A model generated the notes under the pieces. That model saw nothing but the letters and a program-made list of their open reading frames with translations. It did not search any database and had not been told where the DNA came from. Below are positions 16,190 to 17,779 of a DNA stretch of 17,779 nucleotides, one piece after another (position 1 is the first letter of the stretch; each line of letters starts with the position of its first letter). Source of the stretch: ZC4RG17 sp035304485. Its GTDB lineage: Bacteria; Actinomycetota; Acidimicrobiia; Spongiisociales; ZC4RG35. Location of the stretch: the NCBI GenBank assembly GCA_035304485.1, contig DATGPZ010000118.1, forward strand, positions 1 to 17,779, read 5' to 3'. A program made the translations under genes and the position numbers.

Positions 16190-16495
16190 CTAGCCCGTCT
16201 TCAGGTCTGTGCTGGTTCCGTCCTCATAGACGATCTTTGGTGTCTCTCTGGTGAATTCAGGTACCGGCTCGTCTATGTCGTAGTACGACCAGACGAAGCT
16301 CGTCACTGATCGCAAGGATGCCTCCACGTTGGCGATGGCAACAAGAACTGCGTCATCGACCTGTCCAGCATGGTCTGTACGGAGCTGATACAGATTCGAT
16401 AGCGCCATTGCCATCTGATTGATATGAGCAATCTCTCGATCAAGTTGCTCATGAATCCCATCTTGACCTGCTTCACGCATGATAGGTCTCAACAT
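16190..16495 (-). CDS. Small leftward protein of unknown function, 101 aa (moron-like)
   Basis: Family not recognised. The ATG at 16495 is chosen because AAGGAG (16506-16501) lies 5 nt upstream on the - strand; the frame is open further upstream, but that extension crosses a promoter and a hairpin and has no comparable site. The protein begins MLRPIMREAGQDG, continues with a helical, heptad-like part (LDREIAHINQMAMALSNLYQL, about 18-38), then a helix ending SFVWSYYDIDEP and a polar tail. No signal peptide, membrane span or helix-turn-helix is visible. Its codon use (TTG, AGA, ATA, CTA, many A/T third bases) and visibly lower G+C differ sharply from all neighbours. It also runs opposite to them and has its own promoter-like sequence. 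These are marks of an independently acquired gene expressed on its own schedule. Confidence 0.75.
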   Translation of the reverse strand: MLRPIMREAGQDGIHEQLDREIAHINQMAMALSNLYQLRTDHAGQVDDAVLVAIANVEASLRSVTSFVWSYYDIDEPVPEFTRETPKIVYEDGTSTDLKTG

Positions 16496-16539
16496 CTCAT
16501 CTCCTTGCAGATTCGAAACACCAGATCCGGATTGCGTTA

Positions 16540-16548
16540 ATTTTACCA
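16540..16548 (-). promoter_or_regulatory. Extended -10 promoter for the 101-codon gene
   Basis: The - strand reads TGGTAAAAT, an extended -10 box (TG-N-TAAAAT, 5 of 6 to consensus). The -35 region is weak (TTGTGT at 16567-16562, 16-nt spacer). A start near 16533 would give a leader of about 38 nt with the gene's Shine-Dalgarno at its end. Confidence 0.45.
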
Positions 16549-16556
16549 CACGGGAA
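16540..16556 (-). repeat. Promoter-linked direct repeat, copy 1
   Basis: On the - strand this reads TTCCCGTGTGGTAAAAT. A near copy, TTCCCGAGTGGTAAGAT, lies at 16723-16739. Both copies end in the -10 box of a leftward promoter, so the shared upstream half could be a common regulator site or a conserved promoter spacer. Confidence 0.6.
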
Positions 16557-16559
16557 GGA

Positions 16560-16716
16560 AAACACAAATCCCCCGGTGGGGCTGTCAGGACACCGAGGGA
16601 TCTGTGCGAGCTACAGGAGGACCTCGCGGCGGGGGTGGTGGGAGCGAACACCAGCACACCCCGTCAGGACCATCCACCACCCCTTCCCGCAGCCTCGGAG
16701 CTGTGCAGTTCCGAGT
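16560..16716 (-). ncRNA. Candidate short leftward RNA, about 155 nt
   Basis: A good leftward promoter (TTGACG, 17 nt, TAAGAT) starts transcription near 16716, and an intrinsic terminator ends it near 16560, with no convincing reading frame between. The RNA would begin with a hairpin (CTCGGA/TCCGAG, 16694-16715), continue with a perfect 10-bp stem (16632-16641 with 16674-16683) and end in the terminator stem. The 8-mer GTCAGGAC occurs twice on the + strand, at 16584-16591 and 16663-16670, mostly in loops. The middle stem could also refold (GTGGTGG with CCAGCAC). A caution is that the first two hairpins pair slightly better on the + strand. Not recognised as a known family. Confidence 0.45.
16563..16606 (-). 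terminator. Leftward intrinsic terminator with 16-bp stem
   Basis: The arms are 16563-16578 and 16591-16606 with a 12-nt loop. On the - strand all 16 positions pair, two of them as G.U; on the + strand those two become A.C mismatches. On the - strand the stem is followed directly by TTTT (16562-16559). Stem, T-run and strand bias together make a good leftward terminator, placed just upstream of the promoter for the 101-codon gene. Confidence 0.7.
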
Positions 16717-16722
16717 GACATT

Positions 16723-16751
16723 ATCTTACCACTCGGGAAACGCTACGTCAA
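16723..16751 (-). promoter_or_regulatory. Strong leftward promoter
   Basis: On the - strand, TTGACG (16751-16746) and TAAGAT (16728-16723) are separated by exactly 17 nt, with TGG just before the -10 box (extended -10). This is the best primary-sigma promoter match seen in the window. Copy 2 of the TTCCCG-type repeat (16723-16739) fills much of the spacer and the -10 box. Confidence 0.6.
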
Positions 16752-16753
16752 GT

Positions 16754-16786
16754 CATGTGACATGTCGTCGCACCCTCCTGTGTAGT
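16754..16786 (+). promoter_or_regulatory. Possible rightward promoter for scaffold and capsid genes, with palindromic operator
   Basis: CATGTGACATG (16754-16764) is an 11-bp palindrome around one central base. Inside it, GTGACA (16757-16762; 5 of 6 to a -35 box) lies 18 nt from TGTAGT (16781-16786; 4 of 6 to a -10 box). A start near 16793 would give a 30-nt leader before the scaffold gene. The palindrome also touches the -35 end of the leftward promoter, so one protein bound there could control both directions. The -10 box is modest. Confidence 0.35.
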
Positions 16787-16822
16787 GTCGCTGATGAGGC
16801 CATACGTACACATGGAGGAACC

Positions 16823-17689
16823 ATGGAAGACGACCTGACACAGATGATGGCTGCCCAGCTTCAAGCCATGGGTGAGACCGTCGCCGAGACGCCGGCAGCG
16901 CCGGACTCGCCGACCACGCCGCCTGTGCCTGATGAAGTGTCCGCTGCCACGCAGGGTCAGACTGACGAGACACCGACAGAACCCGAGGTTCACGCCGAGA
17001 CCGAGACCCAGTCTCACGAACCCGAGCCGGAACCCGACCAGGGTCCGCAGTTGCCGCCGGAGATCCAGGCCCAGATTGAAGAGGCCCAGCGCCTCAAGCA
17101 GTTCATGGCCTTCCAGCAGCAACAGCAGCAGGTCGCCCAGACCCGCGAGCAGATCCAGGCGCGGCTCCGCAAGACGTTCAGTGAGCTGATCGACGTCGAG
17201 GACGAGTCCAAGGGTGTCCAGATGCTGGAGGGGTTGCTGCGCGAGTTCGTGACCCCGATGCAGCAGTACATGGCGCAGCGTGAGCACGAGCTCCGCATGA
17301 ACTACGAGTACACGCTCGAGCAGTTCGTGAAGGAAGCACAGAACGAGCTCACCCAGTTCGCCAAGCCGGGCATCGCCCGCGAGTACGTCCAGCGGTACGG
17401 ACTGCCGGAAGCCCTCGTCGAACCCCTGTCCCAAGTCTCCGACGCGGAACAGATCCCTGTACTGGCCGAACAGTTCAAACGGTACTTTGACTCGCTCCAG
17501 CCTCAGGCGGTCCAGCACGCCGCTGCCCAGCAAGCCCAGCAGATTCGGCAGAACAACACGTTCGCCATGAATCCGGGGGCCGGCCCGGTGCCCAACAATC
17601 TCGACGAGATCAAGGAACTGCGTGCCGACGACCCGATCACGCTCCAGTTGCTCGGGGCAGCCACCGGCATGACCCGACCGCCGCAGTAG
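16823..17689 (+). CDS. Scaffold-like capsid assembly protein, 288 aa
   Basis: Scaffolding proteins guide the major capsid protein into a prohead shell and are then removed. This protein has the usual make-up: an acidic, Pro/Thr/Glu-rich and probably disordered N-terminus (about 15-75), then a long helical coiled-coil part (about 76-190) starting QLPPEIQAQIEEAQRLKQ with a run of six glutamines at 98-103, and a Gln-rich end (QHAAAQQAQQIRQ) before a short Pro-rich tail. No protease or enzyme motif is seen. The ATG at 16823 has GGAGG (16814-16818) 4 nt upstream. The frame stays open further 5', but that stretch is regulatory DNA and has no good start. It lies just before the presumed capsid gene, the normal scaffold position. 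The call is based on composition and position. Confidence 0.75.
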   Translation: MEDDLTQMMAAQLQAMGETVAETPAAPDSPTTPPVPDEVSAATQGQTDETPTEPEVHAETETQSHEPEPEPDQGPQLPPEIQAQIEEAQRLKQFMAFQQQQQQVAQTREQIQARLRKTFSELIDVEDESKGVQMLEGLLREFVTPMQQYMAQREHELRMNYEYTLEQFVKEAQNELTQFAKPGIAREYVQRYGLPEALVEPLSQVSDAEQIPVLAEQFKRYFDSLQPQAVQHAAAQQAQQIRQNNTFAMNPGAGPVPNNLDEIKELRADDPITLQLLGAATGMTRPPQ

Positions 17690-17713
17690 GGCTGTTGAGC
17701 ATGGTGAGACACC

Positions 17714-17779
17714 ATGGCAATTGAGATTTCCCGACTCCCACTCGATACCTATCTGACGTCCGACGGCGGTACGGTGTCC
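17714..17779 (+). CDS. Start of the gene in the major capsid protein position, 3' end missing
   Basis: An ATG at 17714 opens a frame that runs off the window after 22 codons, beginning MAIEISRLPLDTYLTS. A weak Shine-Dalgarno-like GGTGAG (17704-17709) lies upstream; another ATG at 17701 gives only seven codons before a stop. The visible part is too short to show any fold. The call as major capsid protein comes only from its place 24 nt after a scaffold-like gene, where the capsid gene usually stands. A capsid decoration or maturation protein is also possible. Confidence 0.5.
   Translation, partial: MAIEISRLPLDTYLTSDGGTVS

Noticed and set aside
16172..16190. Terminator directly after the 101-codon gene
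   Set aside because: The possible stem there (ATCCC/GGGGT on the - strand) is only 5 bp with a wobble and has no T-run, so read-through to the left is more likely.
16496..16657. Longer N-terminus for the leftward 101-codon gene (155 codons)
   Set aside because: The extension covers the terminator stem and the extended -10 box, while the internal ATG at 16495 has AAGGAG at ideal spacing.
16560..16716. Packaging RNA of the phi29 type
   Set aside because: The size and the head-gene setting invite the idea, but the terminase is of the large two-domain type and not phi29-like, and no interlocking loop pair is visible.
16789..16800. Hammerhead ribozyme core (CTGATGAGG)
   Set aside because: The CUGAUGA motif is present, but no partner CGAAA with a matching stem lies at a suitable distance on either side. 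The only nearby GAAA (around 16737) cannot form the required stem.
16604..16822. Upstream extension of the scaffold reading frame to 16604
   Set aside because: It would start inside the terminator stem and run through promoter and operator sequences, and it is Gly/Ser/Arg-rich with no Shine-Dalgarno. The ATG at 16823 has GGAGG just upstream and begins a typical acidic scaffold N-terminus.

Overview
This window looks like part of the head and packaging region of a tailed double-stranded DNA phage (Caudoviricetes-type). The genes use codons ending strongly in G or C, carry good Shine-Dalgarno sequences and are packed head to tail, which suggests a high-GC host, possibly an actinobacterium. The host is an inference. 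No integrase, repressor, tail gene, tRNA or insertion sequence is visible, so lifestyle and tail type cannot be settled here.

Layout, left to right on the + strand: the end of a small zinc-ribbon protein (2-259); a 60-nt gap with two tandem hairpins, one covering part of the next ribosome binding site; terminase large subunit (320-2272); portal protein (2273-4390); four small or mid-size proteins of unknown function, one only 21 codons long (4403-6386); a two-domain cell-wall lytic protein combining a lysozyme-like transglycosylase and an M23 peptidase (6390-7754); and a 2680-residue protein (7767-15809) that takes up 45% of the window. The lytic protein and the giant protein are probably virion proteins that help the genome enter the cell, but this rests on context. 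After a roughly 1-kb control region come a scaffold-like protein (16823-17689) and the first 22 codons of a gene in the position of the major capsid protein (17714 to the end).

The most unusual stretch is 15810-16822, between the giant gene and the scaffold gene. Its only gene is a 101-codon reading frame on the - strand, poorer in G+C and different in codon use from its neighbours. Around it I see three possible leftward promoters, two hairpins followed by T-runs in the leftward direction, a possible rightward promoter next to an 11-bp palindrome, and many hairpins. Two blocks look like separate small RNAs read leftward. One (about 330 nt, 15809-16138) contains a duplicated hairpin module in which changes between the copies stay pairable as G.U only on the - strand. 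The other (about 155 nt, 16560-16716) ends in a 16-bp stem that also pairs fully only on the - strand. I recognise neither as a known RNA family. They are the best candidates here for an undescribed element.

The structural genes presumably act together: terminase pumps DNA through the portal into a shell built by the capsid and scaffold proteins, while the lytic and giant proteins are packed for ejection. The leftward module, placed just before the scaffold and capsid genes, could be a separately acquired regulatory cassette or a control point for late expression.
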